DNA of 64,000 nt from Fistularia commersonii (Eukaryota > Chordata > Actinopteri > Syngnathiformes > Fistulariidae): positions 17,238,179-17,302,178 of the forward strand of contig JBBMNZ010000002.1 in the NCBI GenBank assembly GCA_037954325.1, given 5' to 3'. The translations under genes were made by a program, and so were the position numbers. Position 1 is the first letter of the stretch. Each line of letters begins with the position of its first letter. Below are positions 17,683 to 28,582 of this stretch, in pieces. The notes below the pieces were generated by a model, which did no database searches, was not told where the DNA came from, and saw only the letters and a list, made by a program, of their open reading frames with translations.

Positions 17683-19802
17683 GTAGCTGAGGTTCATCTG
17701 CAATGCAAAAGTCGAATACGGACCCTTTTTTTTTTTTTTTGTTAATAATGGAGGCTGAATTCCAGCTTGAAACCCAAATGTGAGAGGAAAACCACAAATC
17801 TTCTGCTATGGAATCTTCTCCATAGGACAGTTTACCAAAGAGGAATATCACTGTTTCATTGTTTCTTGAGTCATATAATAGGCAGAACTGGAATCTATTG
17901 AAAGACTGTCAGTTAAGAGAAAATCATTCAGCTGTTTTGCTCTACTTGACCCTGCCAGCAAAATGGCGTTTTTCGAAATGTATCACTGAAAATGTAACTG
18001 CAACTAGAGGATTATAATGAGATTAAATAGATTTCCACTTTGAAGGTACTGACCTAACATCAATAAAATGGAACACACAAGTAACACAGAAAGCAAAGTA
18101 ATGAGACGATGTATGCAGGCCAGTGTTCAGAGCTGAAAAATAATTTTCTTTTCCTGCACTGTATGTGTTGTTCCATTGCACATTCATAATGCTGTTGAAC
18201 AATACAACTGATAAACACACTTACTGTGTGCATGCCACTCACACTCTCCACCATCAAGGGATATGATGTCATGAAATTAATGGTTGACAGGGATGGAAGC
18301 ACACTAGATTGTTTGATACTACAACTGTATATATTTGTCATGTGCTTTTATAGTATCTGTGTCCAATCAATTTAAGTGATTCTTATGCATGAGTTTATAA
18401 AATAGCTCTTACAAGACACTGTTCAAAAACCACAATAATTAAAAAAAGAAAAAAAAAATCAAACTATAAATGAAATAAATTGAATTTCCTGTGGGTAACA
18501 GATGACCATCAACAGAAAAATCAAAGCACATTCCAAAATACCAGAATTACAGATCAGCATAACTCACGTTAAAAAGAGAAGTACAAATCTCAGGTAATTG
18601 TATGTTACTTGACTATTTTCATTTTATTAAACTTCACATTTCTGCTTAATACATGTCAGAGGGCATCCACTTTCTTCTCTTTTACATTTATCGGTAAGTA
18701 CTAGCTACTATATTATAGAGATAAAATTTCTCAATGCCTTTACCAGTGACAGATATCTTCACTTTTAATGTTTGTGATAAACTAATGGATTGAGTTTCTA
18801 GCATGTTTGGCAGTATTATTTCATATCTGAGCTGGATCAACGATGACAAATCCATCGGACTAGGAGGCAGATTTACCACTTGGCCTTTCACCTTTACCCA
18901 TATAGTCCATATGGGAAACGGCCACATAATTTCAGGTCTGCAGCATAGCCACCAAAGGGCCAATAGACATGTGTTCTTCTGAGACCTTAGGTGTCCAAGG
19001 TGATAATACTGCATATAACAAACACTGGCACCCAAAATGTACTCAAGTCACATAACGGAATTGTGTCAACACAGCACAGGGCCACTCACTGCAACACATA
19101 CACCCTGACCCGGAACAAAGTGGACAACACAACAACACCTATGCCTGTCCTGAGAGAGAAATTTCTGTGAAAGCCAAACCTCTCAACAAATTGATGAGAC
19201 AGGCTGACAGTGTAGCAGCCAGAGAAGGAAGTGTGGGTGTGACAGACTGCAACCATAATTTCATACTGCCTTTACCTGCCCAGCCACTCACAGTTATACT
19301 CATAGGAACAGATACACAAATACATTCACAAGAGTACACAAAAACATAGACACAGAGCAACACAAACAGAAAACTCATAGGACTCAGTTAAAAGTGATGT
19401 CAGTACATTGCTTCTCATTGTGACTCATTGTCAGGTTGCTGGATGAGTTGCTGACAATTGTGCTGACAGAAATAGGCATATTAGCAGCAACAAACTCTGG
19501 CAATGTCTCTCTATGGATTTGAGTCAAGCAGCTTGAAAAAAAAAATGGATGATGCTCAAGGCGGTCCACGTTGTTTCACTCACGTTTGGACCTGGTTTGC
19601 TTGACATGAAATTGAAATGGATATGAGGATAGGGGTCTTGACTGACAGTTAAAGCCTGACAGTTAATATTAGAAAAAAAATTATATATATATATGTTGCT
19701 GCTGGAATATTTATATTGACATATATCCTTCAAATGAGGATGAACAGACAGGTGTTACATTTTTAACTAAAGCTCAAATAATACTCTTTTCAAGGAGATA
19801 AT

Positions 19803-21991
19803 CTTCTTCTCCTTTTGGTTTTTCCCTTCAGGGAAATCAACCTTCTCCATCTAACCCTATTCTCTGTATCCTCTCTCATACCAACTACCTTCATATCCTC
19901 TCTCACTACATCCATAAATCTTCTCTTTGGTCTTTAGACCTCTTGCCTGGCAGCACCAATTTCAGCATCTGTCTACCAATATATTCACTAACCAATCTCT
20001 GTAAATGACTGAACCATCTAAGTATGGCTTCTCTGACCTTCTCTCCAAAACATCTAACATATGCTGTCCCTGTGATGGACTCATTTCTGATCCTATCCAT
20101 CCTCCCAAAGATAACCTCAACATCTTCATCTCTGCAACCTCTCGCTCAGCCGCCTGTCTTTTTGCCATTGTCACTGTTCCTAGACCACAGAGCATCGCTG
20201 GTCTCGGCACTGTCTTGCACATCGTTCCTTCCATTGTTGCTATAGTCTTCTATTGTATACTACCCCTGACACTCTTCTTCACCCATTCCAACTGCCTTGA
20301 ACCCATCCCTTCACCTCTTTTCCACACTCTCCGCTGCCCTTGACTGTTTCAGGCAAGTGCCTGAAATCCTCCAACTTCTTGATCTCCATTCCCTGTAGCC
20401 TGACCATTCTATCCGGGTTCCTCTCATTCACACACATATACTCTGTCTTGCTGCGACTAACCTTCAATCCTCTCCTTCCCAGAGCATACCTCCACCTCTC
20501 TAAATTTTCCTCAATCTCTGCTCTCACTACAGATTAAAATGTCATCTGCAAACATCATGGTCAATGTAGATTCCTGTCTAACCTCATCTGTAAGACAGTC
20601 CATAACCACTGCAAACAAGAAGGGGCTCAGAGCTGATCCCTGATGAAGTCCCACCTCCACCTTGACATCCTCTGTTACCCCCACAGCACACCTCACCACT
20701 GTCTCCCAGCAAGCACAAATGTCCTGCACCTGTCTAAAGTATTTCTCTACTACTCCAGACTTTCTCAAACAATACCAGCGACCCTTTCTTGACACCAGAT
20801 TAAAATGTCATCTGCAAACATCATGGCCGATGGAGATTCTTGTCTAACCTCATCTGTCAGCCTGTCCATCATCACTGTAAACAAGAAGGGGCTCAGAGCT
20901 GATCCCTGATGAAGCCCCACCTACGGCACACTCGCCACTGTACACACTCTGTACTTCTCTATTGCCATTCTCAAAGCAAAGACTGCATCAGTAGTACTCT
21001 TTCTAGACATGAAGCCATACTGCTGCTCACAAATGCTGACCTCTGCTCTCAGTCTAGTTTCCACTACTCTTTCCCTTAACTTCATTGTACTTCATCAGCT
21101 TTATCCCTCTATAGTTGCCGCAATTCTGCACATCCCCCTTATTCTTAAAAATGGGCACCATCACACTTCATCCCCATTCCTCAGGCATCTTCTGACTCCA
21201 AGATCCTTTTGAATAATCCAGCCAGAAACTCTAACGCTGCCTCTCCTAGACACCACCATACCTCCACAGGTATATCATCTGGTATATCAATGCCTTCCTC
21301 GCTTCACTATGACTAATCTCAGCTACTTTGTGGTCTACAGTAGTCACCTCTTCTACCCATGACTCTCTTTCATTTTCCTCATTCATCAGCTCTTCAAAGT
21401 ACTCTTTCCATCTTCCCATCACTCCTATAGCATCTGTCAATACATGTGCCTCTCCATCTTCTCTTGCCTCTCACACCTTCAATTTCAGACTCTTGTCATC
21501 TCCAGAACATTCCTAACAAACTCCTCCTTCAAGATAACTCATACTCCATTTCTCTTCCTGTCAGTACCTTGAGAGTACAGCTTAAAGCCTGCTCCTAAGC
21601 TTCTAGCCTTACCACCTTTCCACCTGGTCTCCTGGACACAATATATCCACCTTCCTTCTCATGTTGATCATCTCTCCACCTTTTCCCGTCATAGTCCAGA
21701 TATTCCACGTCCCTACTCTCAGTCCGAGACTCTTGCCTTCCTCCTCTCCCTCTTTGACCAACAATAGCCCAACTTCCACTGGTAACCTGTGGGTCATCAG
21801 TACCAAAGGTCGTCATTGTTAACCCGGGCCTCGACCAGTCCGGTATGAGATTATTAGGTTTGATTCGCATGTTTGGATTTTGCAAAAGTTTTACGACGGA
21901 TGCACTTCCTCACGCAACACTCTCCATTTATCGGGACTTGGGACCGGCTCAGGGAGACACTGACCCATGCCACCCTAAGGCTGTATTATTA
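19803..21991 (-). mobile_element. RTE-like non-LTR retrotransposon, copy B (rearranged, defective)
   Basis: Same family as the copy at 13882 but on the minus strand. The 5' leader (CAGCCT...GGGTCAGTG, then the complement of ACTCTCCATTTATC) lies at 21890-21990. An endonuclease N-terminus fragment (VGTWNIWTMTGKG) lies near 21680-21720. RT blocks lie in 20300-21060 and the AAG-rich 3' end at 19803-19830. The segment from the RT start through FADD occurs twice: 20531-20657 is repeated at 20797-20922. Frames are interrupted, so it is not functional. A loose target-site duplication (AAGGAGATAAT at 19792, AAGGATATAAT at 21992) supports these ends. Confidence 0.85.
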
Positions 21992-23597
21992 AAGGATATA
22001 ATAATAACAATAATAATGACAATAACAATAATAACAATATGCTATTACATTGCCTTTTCTTTCTGAAATTTGACTTGGTGTTGATCCACTGACAATGTTA
22101 CAAATTAGGATCACTGACTGTTAATTAATGTTACTCAATTACAACATGTTTGTTGACTCATGAGTAGATAATTACTGTTACAGAAAAAACAGAAAGAAAG
22201 TAGAACTACTTGATATGCTAACACTGAACAGAGAGAAGAGAAAAGGTAGATAGTAGGAAATATATTTCCAATGTTTCTATCACCACTGGGGAATAAAAGG
22301 CAGAGAAGTGTAATACACCAGGGTTTTGCTGTGCTTAAGTTCAAAAAGGTTACAGAAAAGGTGCCTTTCATTTGTGTAACTTATGTCATGAATAGGTGGG
22401 AGAAGGTGATATTCAAAAGACATTATTTAATCCAATTTTAAGTAAATAACTTGATCATGACATATATCACAAACTCGTTGTGAATTAGCTTATACTGTAG
22501 TTGATGACCTTGCCCTCACAGGACCCAAATAAAAAGTGCTATTATGTCACCTTTATGCTGCACATACTTAAAATGCAGCATGCAAAAGTACATTCACCAA
22601 ATGTTGAGAGAGATGAGATGTACTTTATTGAGCTCAGAATTTGGAAATTGTATGGAAATTATATTTTTAGCAATGTATCTTTTTACATATATAAATAAAG
22701 ATAGAATGGCTCTTAAACTATGGGCGAATCCATATACCCTCTGCATAGGGCTTTTCTTTGCCTTATTAGCATACAACATTATCACATGTTCAACTGCTTA
22801 TTGAATTTCACAACTTCACCCATGAGCTTCCGATGTGTCATGTGAGCAGAGACAAATCATGACAAAGAAGGAGGCAGGCTTTAAATGGAAACTGTCTCTG
22901 TGTGTGTTTTTGTGTTCGCATGCATGCATGCGTGTGTGCATATGTGTGGGCTTACATAATTAAAATCATAAGTTAGCAGTGCAATTTATATTTTACTTTA
23001 CAACACTCAGATAGTTTTGGAACATGGATGCTTTTTCAGCAGTCCTGTTGGAATGAGAATATAGAAGGTATTAGATGTTTCCTAAACATTGGGAAACATT
23101 CAGTTTTGCTACTTGTCTGTATCAGAAAAGATAAGGCATAAAGCAACAGATCACCTTGCCCACTGAAAAAATATCAATCAGTGGTCCACTAATGAGTCCT
23201 GAACAGTACAAAAAACTTGCACAGCATCTTGCACAATCTTTTGAACTTCAGCGATAAATATTTCATTAAAAACATCAAGATCTTAATATGACAGGTTCAA
23301 GGGCGAAAAACATAATGCCCGCCTTGATCTTTCTGAAACCAACGCACACGAGGGTTGTTTCAGACAGATTTCCTGACATTATTTGCAACACATAACAGGC
23401 TTCCTCTTCCTCTGAGGCAACACAGATATTTACCACCCAGCATTCTATTCTGCGCCAAGTATATGTTTAAATCCATCAGTCTGTAAAGAAAAATTATTTC
23501 ATACTTCAGTGAAATGTATATATTTCATGTCACCACCTGTATTAATACATGAATGTCTTATCTACACTTTATCTATTTGTGTTGACAAATGTTTCTT
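21992..23597. other. Noncoding stretch
   Basis: No gene found. It begins with an AAT/AAC-rich low-complexity tract (about 22000-22040). The block at 23300-23460 is of balanced composition and enhancer-like; nothing more specific is visible. Confidence 0.5.
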
Positions 23598-23703
23598 AAA
23601 TGGTAAATAGTTTTGAATTATAAAACACTTTAATCACCCTGTGGTTTCAAAGCGATTTACACTGGATTTCACATTCACCCATTCACACACACACACACAC
23701 ACT

Positions 23704-23735
<32 letters not shown>

Positions 23736-23895
23736 GAGGCACAGCTGCCATGCAGGGTGCTAACTAGACCATTGGGAGAAACTTGAGGTTCAGTGAATTG
23801 CCCAAGGACACTTCAGCATACAGACAAGGGGTGCCAGGGATCAAACCGCCAACCTTTCCGATGGGAGGGACATTCTACCAACTGAGCCGAAGAGA
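23598..23895 (-). mobile_element. tRNA-like SINE with internal CA repeat
   Basis: Read on the minus strand, it starts with a tRNA A-box-like GGCTCAGTTGGTAGAA (about 23872-23888), followed by a B-box-like GGTTTGATCCC (near 23836-23848). The body contains CCTTGGGCAATTCACTG and ends with the complement of ATGGTAAATAG at 23598. A (CA)n/(TCACAC) run at 23685-23731 lies inside. This layout is a widely dispersed fish SINE type; the family name is not assigned. Confidence 0.6.
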
Positions 23896-24486
23896 GCAGG
23901 GGAAAAATCAAGTTAGAAGGAAAATAAGGAAAAATTGTGGTTGTCCACAAACTGTGTATTCTTGAACTGTTCAACAATACTCTATAATGAAATTCATTTA
24001 GATCAGAAGGTCATAAATTCAAATTGTTCCAAAAAGCCTTGCTACAAGCATGCCAAGCAAGGGCTAAATAATATGTAAAGAAAAATCATGTGGCTTTCAT
24101 CCCTAAGCAAGAAAAAAGTCCCTCTCTTTATTTGTCTCTCTGTTTAGAATTTAAAAAAAATAATTAAATGCTTGTTATTATACCATCACCTCTGGATTGC
24201 AGTCAACAGATATTTGTGATCATTTTTCTATTATTTCCAATATTTCCATTTGAAAACACTATCTTGAAAATGAATTACTGTAGAACACAGTTTAATAAGA
24301 TCTAGTCTTGTAAGGACAGAATACTACATATAGAGCACTTAACCATTGTCACAGTTGTCTGTATCAAATTAAATAAGCTAAAACAATCCTTCTATTACCA
24401 TTTCAACTATATATGAAATGTGTTATTTATCCTTTTTCCTAAAGGCAAAGACAAAAAAAAGAATATTAAACTATTTTTTAATTGAA
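23896..24486. other. Noncoding stretch
   Basis: No gene or repeat recognised; AT-rich. Confidence 0.5.
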
Positions 24487-24620
24487 TGTTTTTGGACTGT
24501 GGGAGGAACCCACACAGACACGGGGAGAACACGGAAAGTCATCACAGAAAAGTCCCCTTGTCGGAATCATCCTTCGCGCTATGAGGCTGAAGCGCTAACC
24601 ACTGAGCCACCGTGCCACCC
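24487..24620 (-). mobile_element. SINE 5' half, minus orientation
   Basis: The reverse strand reads GTGGCACGGTGGCTCAGTGG (tRNA A-box-like), then TTAGCGCTTCAGCCTCA, and ends in CTCCCACAGTCCAAAAA. It is the mirror of the plus-strand copy at 24721-24875. Confidence 0.65.
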
Positions 24621-24667
24621 TGAAAAATGTTTTCTCTTATTAAAATTAATCAAAATTTGCCTTAACA

Positions 24668-24714
24668 ACCCTGAGTGCAGGATAAATGGCAGAAGATGGA
24701 TGGATGGATGGATG
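24668..24714 (+). mobile_element. SINE 3' tail with (GGAT)n
   Basis: ACCCTGAGTGCAGGATAAAT followed by GGCAGAAGATGG and four GATG units is the standard 3' end of this SINE. The same ending type closes the Rex3-like element at 49289 (minus strand). Confidence 0.6.
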
Positions 24715-24720
24715 TAACTT

Positions 24721-24875
24721 GGGCAGCATGGTGGCGCAGTGGTTAGCGCTTCAGCCTCACAGCGCAAAGGATGATTCCGACAAGAGGCCCTTTCTGTGAT
24801 GAGTTTGCATGTTTTCCCAATATCTGTGTGTCCCAGGTACTCCAGTTTCCTCCCACGTTCCAAAAACATGCAGTC
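24721..24875 (+). mobile_element. SINE 5' half, plus orientation
   Basis: Starts GGGCAGCATGGTGGCGCAGTGG (22 bases, A-box-like core GGTGGCGCAGTGG) and runs through TTTGCATG to CCAAAAACATGCAG. Together with 24487-24620 it forms an inverted repeat with a spacer of about 100 bp. Confidence 0.65.
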
Positions 24876-25910
24876 TGTAGATGTGGCCCTGCTAGTCATT
24901 GCTGCTAATAATGAGTTCTGTATGGAACATGGAAACCCTAATGATTTCTATATCCAGGAATTGCTCCAAAGACAAAATGTTAATTCTGTGTTCCCAAAGG
25001 AAGGGAGCACACAAAACATACACACTAGCATTCAGTTCACTTCTGCATGTGTGCAACAGTGGTCACATATGTCCTGTGGTGTACGGCACGGCATGCACTC
25101 AAGCCCACCTTGCTTAAGAGAGTATGCTCTGCTGAGCTGTATGAACTAATCAAATGTTCCCAGCTGTAATAGGTTATTTAAAGTCTTCCTGATATAATTA
25201 ATTCACTTTTCCTGAAGTCTTTTTTTTTTTTTACCCAAATGGCCTTGACTCTGCACACTCTCTGAATTTGCAATATGACCGCAAACTCTGGTATAGAGAA
25301 CTCAACAAAAACCTGTCTCTACGAAGACAGCTTCATGGTCTGACAGTCATGAAAAGGATTCAGAAACAAAAGTACCTTCCAGCCATCATCTCCTTTGCTT
25401 TTACATGCCAGATCAACTATGCTAGTCCTGCTGGTGAAATGGCAACCCCCTCTGAAGCTCCTGTCATAAGGTGCTCCTTCATGTCCTGACAGGGAAATCT
25501 TTTCTTCTGTTAGTCCTCAAATTAAAGTGTCAGATTTCTCAAGCTTACCATTTATGATGCCCTATGAGGAATCAGAGCATCTCTTATACTCATTGAGATT
25601 TTTGAAGAATACATGACCCCCTACAGACTACGCACGTATATTCACTTTTACCTATAAGGATATATGTCTCCCCGAGTAGGAAAGAGACAGAGAGGGATCC
25701 AGAATTGATTGTCATTCTCTTACCTGAGCTGGTTGAAGCTCAAATCCAACCGTCTTGCAAATTGTCCATAAGTGTCCCCGAGGAAGTCTGGAATGTCCTT
25801 ACAGTCGTGTCCAATGAAGGAAATCTTTTAACAACCCAAAATGAAGATACAGAGGAATCCATGAGTGGCACAATACATTTCTCAAAGTTCATTACCTTAA
25901 CAATATAATC
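24876..25910. other. Noncoding stretch
   Basis: No supported gene. A short open frame at 25268-25489 has no homology I recognise. A poly(T) tract lies at 25221-25232. Confidence 0.45.
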
Positions 25911-26052
25911 GATGACTAACATGTGCTGTCTTTCTGATAGACTCATTCCTGATCCTATCCATCCTTGTCACTCCCAAAGAGAACCTCAGCATCTTCATCT
26001 CTGCGACCTCCAGCTCTGCTCCTGTCTCATTTTTCATTGTCATTGTTTCTGC
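25911..26052 (-). mobile_element. RTE-like LINE, copy E (short fragment)
   Basis: About 140 bp matches copy B at roughly 20054-20190: ACTCATTCCTGATCCTATCC is followed by AACCTCAGCATCTTCATCTC and a TTGTCATTGTTTC stretch. Both ends are truncated. Confidence 0.7.
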
Positions 26053-26614
26053 CTCCTATCTTTTCAGCATTATCACTATTAACAATGATTATAATAATAA
26101 TAGTGACATGCAAAAAAAAAATAAGATCTGTCAAACTATTTCTCAAACTGTGCTACAAATTGCCAAAAAAATAAAATCTTAGACATTTTAAAATTAAATA
26201 AATTACATGATGGAGGTCAACAGATAATGGGGGAGGGGGAGTAAAATGGATGTTTTTCCCCCATTTATTTTTTAAATCTGACAATCAATGCTAAATGTTT
26301 GTTTACACATGAATACACTTTTTTTTTAAATATATATAAAACAAAGCCAAGTCAGATAGTATATGTTAAGGTTTTCCTCAACGCTCCATGTGAATTCAGT
26401 GGCGTCTATTGTTACTTTTAGTGAGGAGCTGCATTACTGAGGGTCCTGAATGTAAAGTTGGTGAGTCATATGACACCTGTGATGCGAAGAAATCAAACAA
26501 TAAGCCCCCTATGAATCGGGAGCGGGGTTTCTGCAGCAGGAGCAGCCAAAAACAAACGTAAACACAATTTATGAGGAAGTTACTGTAAAATGCAATAACC
26601 GTCACCAAAAGCCA
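26053..26614. other. Noncoding stretch
   Basis: AT-rich with a G-run (about 26228-26240) and a T8 tract; no gene recognised up to the CpG-rich block that follows. Confidence 0.45.
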
Positions 26615-26950
26615 ACTTACATGAGTCCCATTCAAAGCGACCAGCGACTCGTTGCCTGCCATAACTCTCAACAGTAGATGGATGACCGCCGCTTGGTTGT
26701 TTTCCAAAAGTTTCAACGCCCTGCTCACGAAGTAAACCGGCTGTTTTCATGAAAATACAAAAGTGGAAGTGTTACCGGAGGCGGACCGGTAACTTGGGAG
26801 ATCTGCTTGAAGCTTTGCAAAAAGCTTTACAGTTTCCGCGTGCCGGGTGGGATCAGCTGACCGGTTGCTGTGCGGAAGCACGCCCGCTCAGTTCAGAGGT
26901 TGCAGCCTTCTTCCTGGTCTCCTGGCGAGGAGCAGGGCCGGCGAGAATGA
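26615..26950 (-). promoter_or_regulatory. CpG-rich orphan promoter / candidate first exon
   Basis: An isolated GC- and CpG-rich island in AT-rich surroundings. On the minus strand an open segment (26621-26740, RALKLLENNQAAVIHLLLRV in one frame, with an in-frame ATG starting MAGNESLVALNGTH) ends at a consensus 5' splice site, CAT|GTAAGT, with the GT at 26620-26619. Upstream on that strand are ETS-type (CTTCC) and GC-rich motifs plus CAGCTG. I do not recognise the protein. It may be the first exon and promoter of an unannotated transcript or a lncRNA. No downstream exon could be assigned. Confidence 0.3.
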
Positions 26951-27338
26951 ATAACATCATCTGTTACATTAAAATACTTTCATACAAAATAGCCGTGCAA
27001 TGAACCCATCGACAACGTCAATGGTTCGTCAGACTTGAACAAATAAGTGTGTAATCTTGCTTAGCATTTTCGTTATAGATTAAGTTGAAATAAAGTAATA
27101 CACGCTGCTCTTAATTATTTGCATTCCTTGTTTATTCTCACAGTGGGATAAGAGACAAGGACACTGGTGGAAAAAAAAGGAAAATCGGTGCAGATGTCTC
27201 GTCTGTTATTATACCATTTGTGAGTGACTTTATCACATGGTGCTTTTCAAAATCAGTTTACGGTTTAGATGCTTGCGGATGATCTGCACTTGGTCACTTG
27301 TTTTGCTGAGAATGAAATACCCTGGTAGAAAAACAGGA

Positions 27339-27420
<82 letters not shown>

Positions 27421-28259
27421 ATCTTCTTGCACAGATACTGTTGAAAGTTCCAACATTACTATATCTTGAAAACTTTTTTTCAAGATATAAGATTCACAGT
27501 GTTTTTTGTCATATGTACAGTGTGGAAATGTGTTTCCCTGTACAATTAAATTGTTGCTTTGCTGTGAACAATGCATTTGGATTTTTATTGATAATAATAG
27601 GTAGTGTGAACATTATTATAAAAATTAATCTTTTATCATCATCCATGAAGTGGAAAAACCTTTGAGCTTCCAGGGCACAAAAACTGACAATAGATTTATC
27701 TTAATTTATTTTGGCTTTATTGGTGGGTGAGGCAGAGTATGAGGTATTTTGAGGATTTTAACACAAGATGTTTTTTGTTTGTTTCTTTGTTTGTTTGTCA
27801 AGGTTACAAACACTTTTGCAAGAATAAGCTAGGAGTTTGTGCCTCTAGATACTTGCAGAGGCTGACCTTTTCATGTATCTATGAAAATTTACTCTTAAAA
27901 ATGCCCAGCACTTGAGACATAGATAACCTTCATAACCATGCTATGATTCATGCAGATACCAATGACATTTTAAAATGTGAATTTCATCTGCATGAGGCAG
28001 TTAAAATGACATTGTTGACATAGAGGATAAATGAATATGACCAGTGGTTGTGCTGGCAAAGTACCATCGTAATCCAAATATATGACAGTTTGTGTCAAAC
28101 ACAGACATTTGTAAGTATATAGCGTTAGTGAAGTCTTCCATTCTGAACCATTCGGAGTTCTCCTTTCTAGCTGGAAATAAAAACATGCTAAATAGCAAAC
28201 CTTCCACTAACATAATCTGGCATGGTGCACTAAAATGAGATCTTTATATTCAAATTTTG
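26951..28259. other. Noncoding stretch with TATC microsatellite
   Basis: No gene found. It holds the (TATC)n repeat listed separately and AT-rich single-copy-looking sequence. Confidence 0.5.
27338..27421. repeat. (TATC)n microsatellite
   Basis: About 20 uninterrupted tetranucleotide units; the Ile-Tyr-Leu-Ser open frame across it is an artefact. Confidence 0.97.
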
Positions 28260-28270
28260 CCTTTGAAAAC

Positions 28271-28574
28271 CCATCCATCCATCTTCTTCCACTAACCCTT
28301 CACTTAGAGTCACAGGGGATACTGGAGCCTATCCTAGCTGTCATCGGGTGAGGTACAACCAGGACTGGTTGCCAGTCAATCAGAGGGCCACATATATAGA
28401 CAAACAACCATGCACTCACTCATTCGGGGCAATTTTTCCAATTAACCAGAGAACCCACGCAGACATGGGGAGAACATGCTAACTCCACACAGAAAGGTCC
28501 CCTTGTTGGAATCAAACCAGGGTCCTTCGTGCTGTGAGGCCAAAGTGCTAAAATCTGAACCACCATGCCGCCGC
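28271..28574 (-). mobile_element. Near full-length tRNA-like SINE with (GGAT)n tail
   Basis: Read on the minus strand: a 5' GGCGGCATGGTGG A-box region (28560-28574), then CTGTGTGGAGTTAGCATGTT, the GGTTAATTGG segment and the GCCCTCTGATTGACTGGC block. It ends GAAGAAGATGGATGGATGG at 28271-28289. A probable target-site duplication is present: CCTTTGAAAA at 28260-28269 and CCTTTAAAA at 28574-28582. It is the most complete copy of this SINE in the window. Confidence 0.75.
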
Positions 28575-28582
28575 CTTTAAAA

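Larger units (their letters stand above)
15800..19791. other. Noncoding stretch with CA repeat
   Basis: No gene found. Contains poly(A) near 15908-15920, a CA microsatellite at 17606-17681 and an enhancer-like block at 17100-17320. Otherwise AT-rich. Confidence 0.55.

Noticed and set aside
18897..18915. CCCATAT-AGTCC-ATATGGG inverted repeat
   Set aside because: Arms of only 7 bp; expected by chance in 64 kb, and it is not a proper CArG box.
25268..25489. 73-codon plus-strand open frame
   Set aside because: No homology recognised and no splice or promoter context.
27237..27665. 142-codon open frame with Ile-Tyr-Leu-Ser repeats
   Set aside because: Runs through the (TATC)n microsatellite; flanking parts have no recognisable domain.
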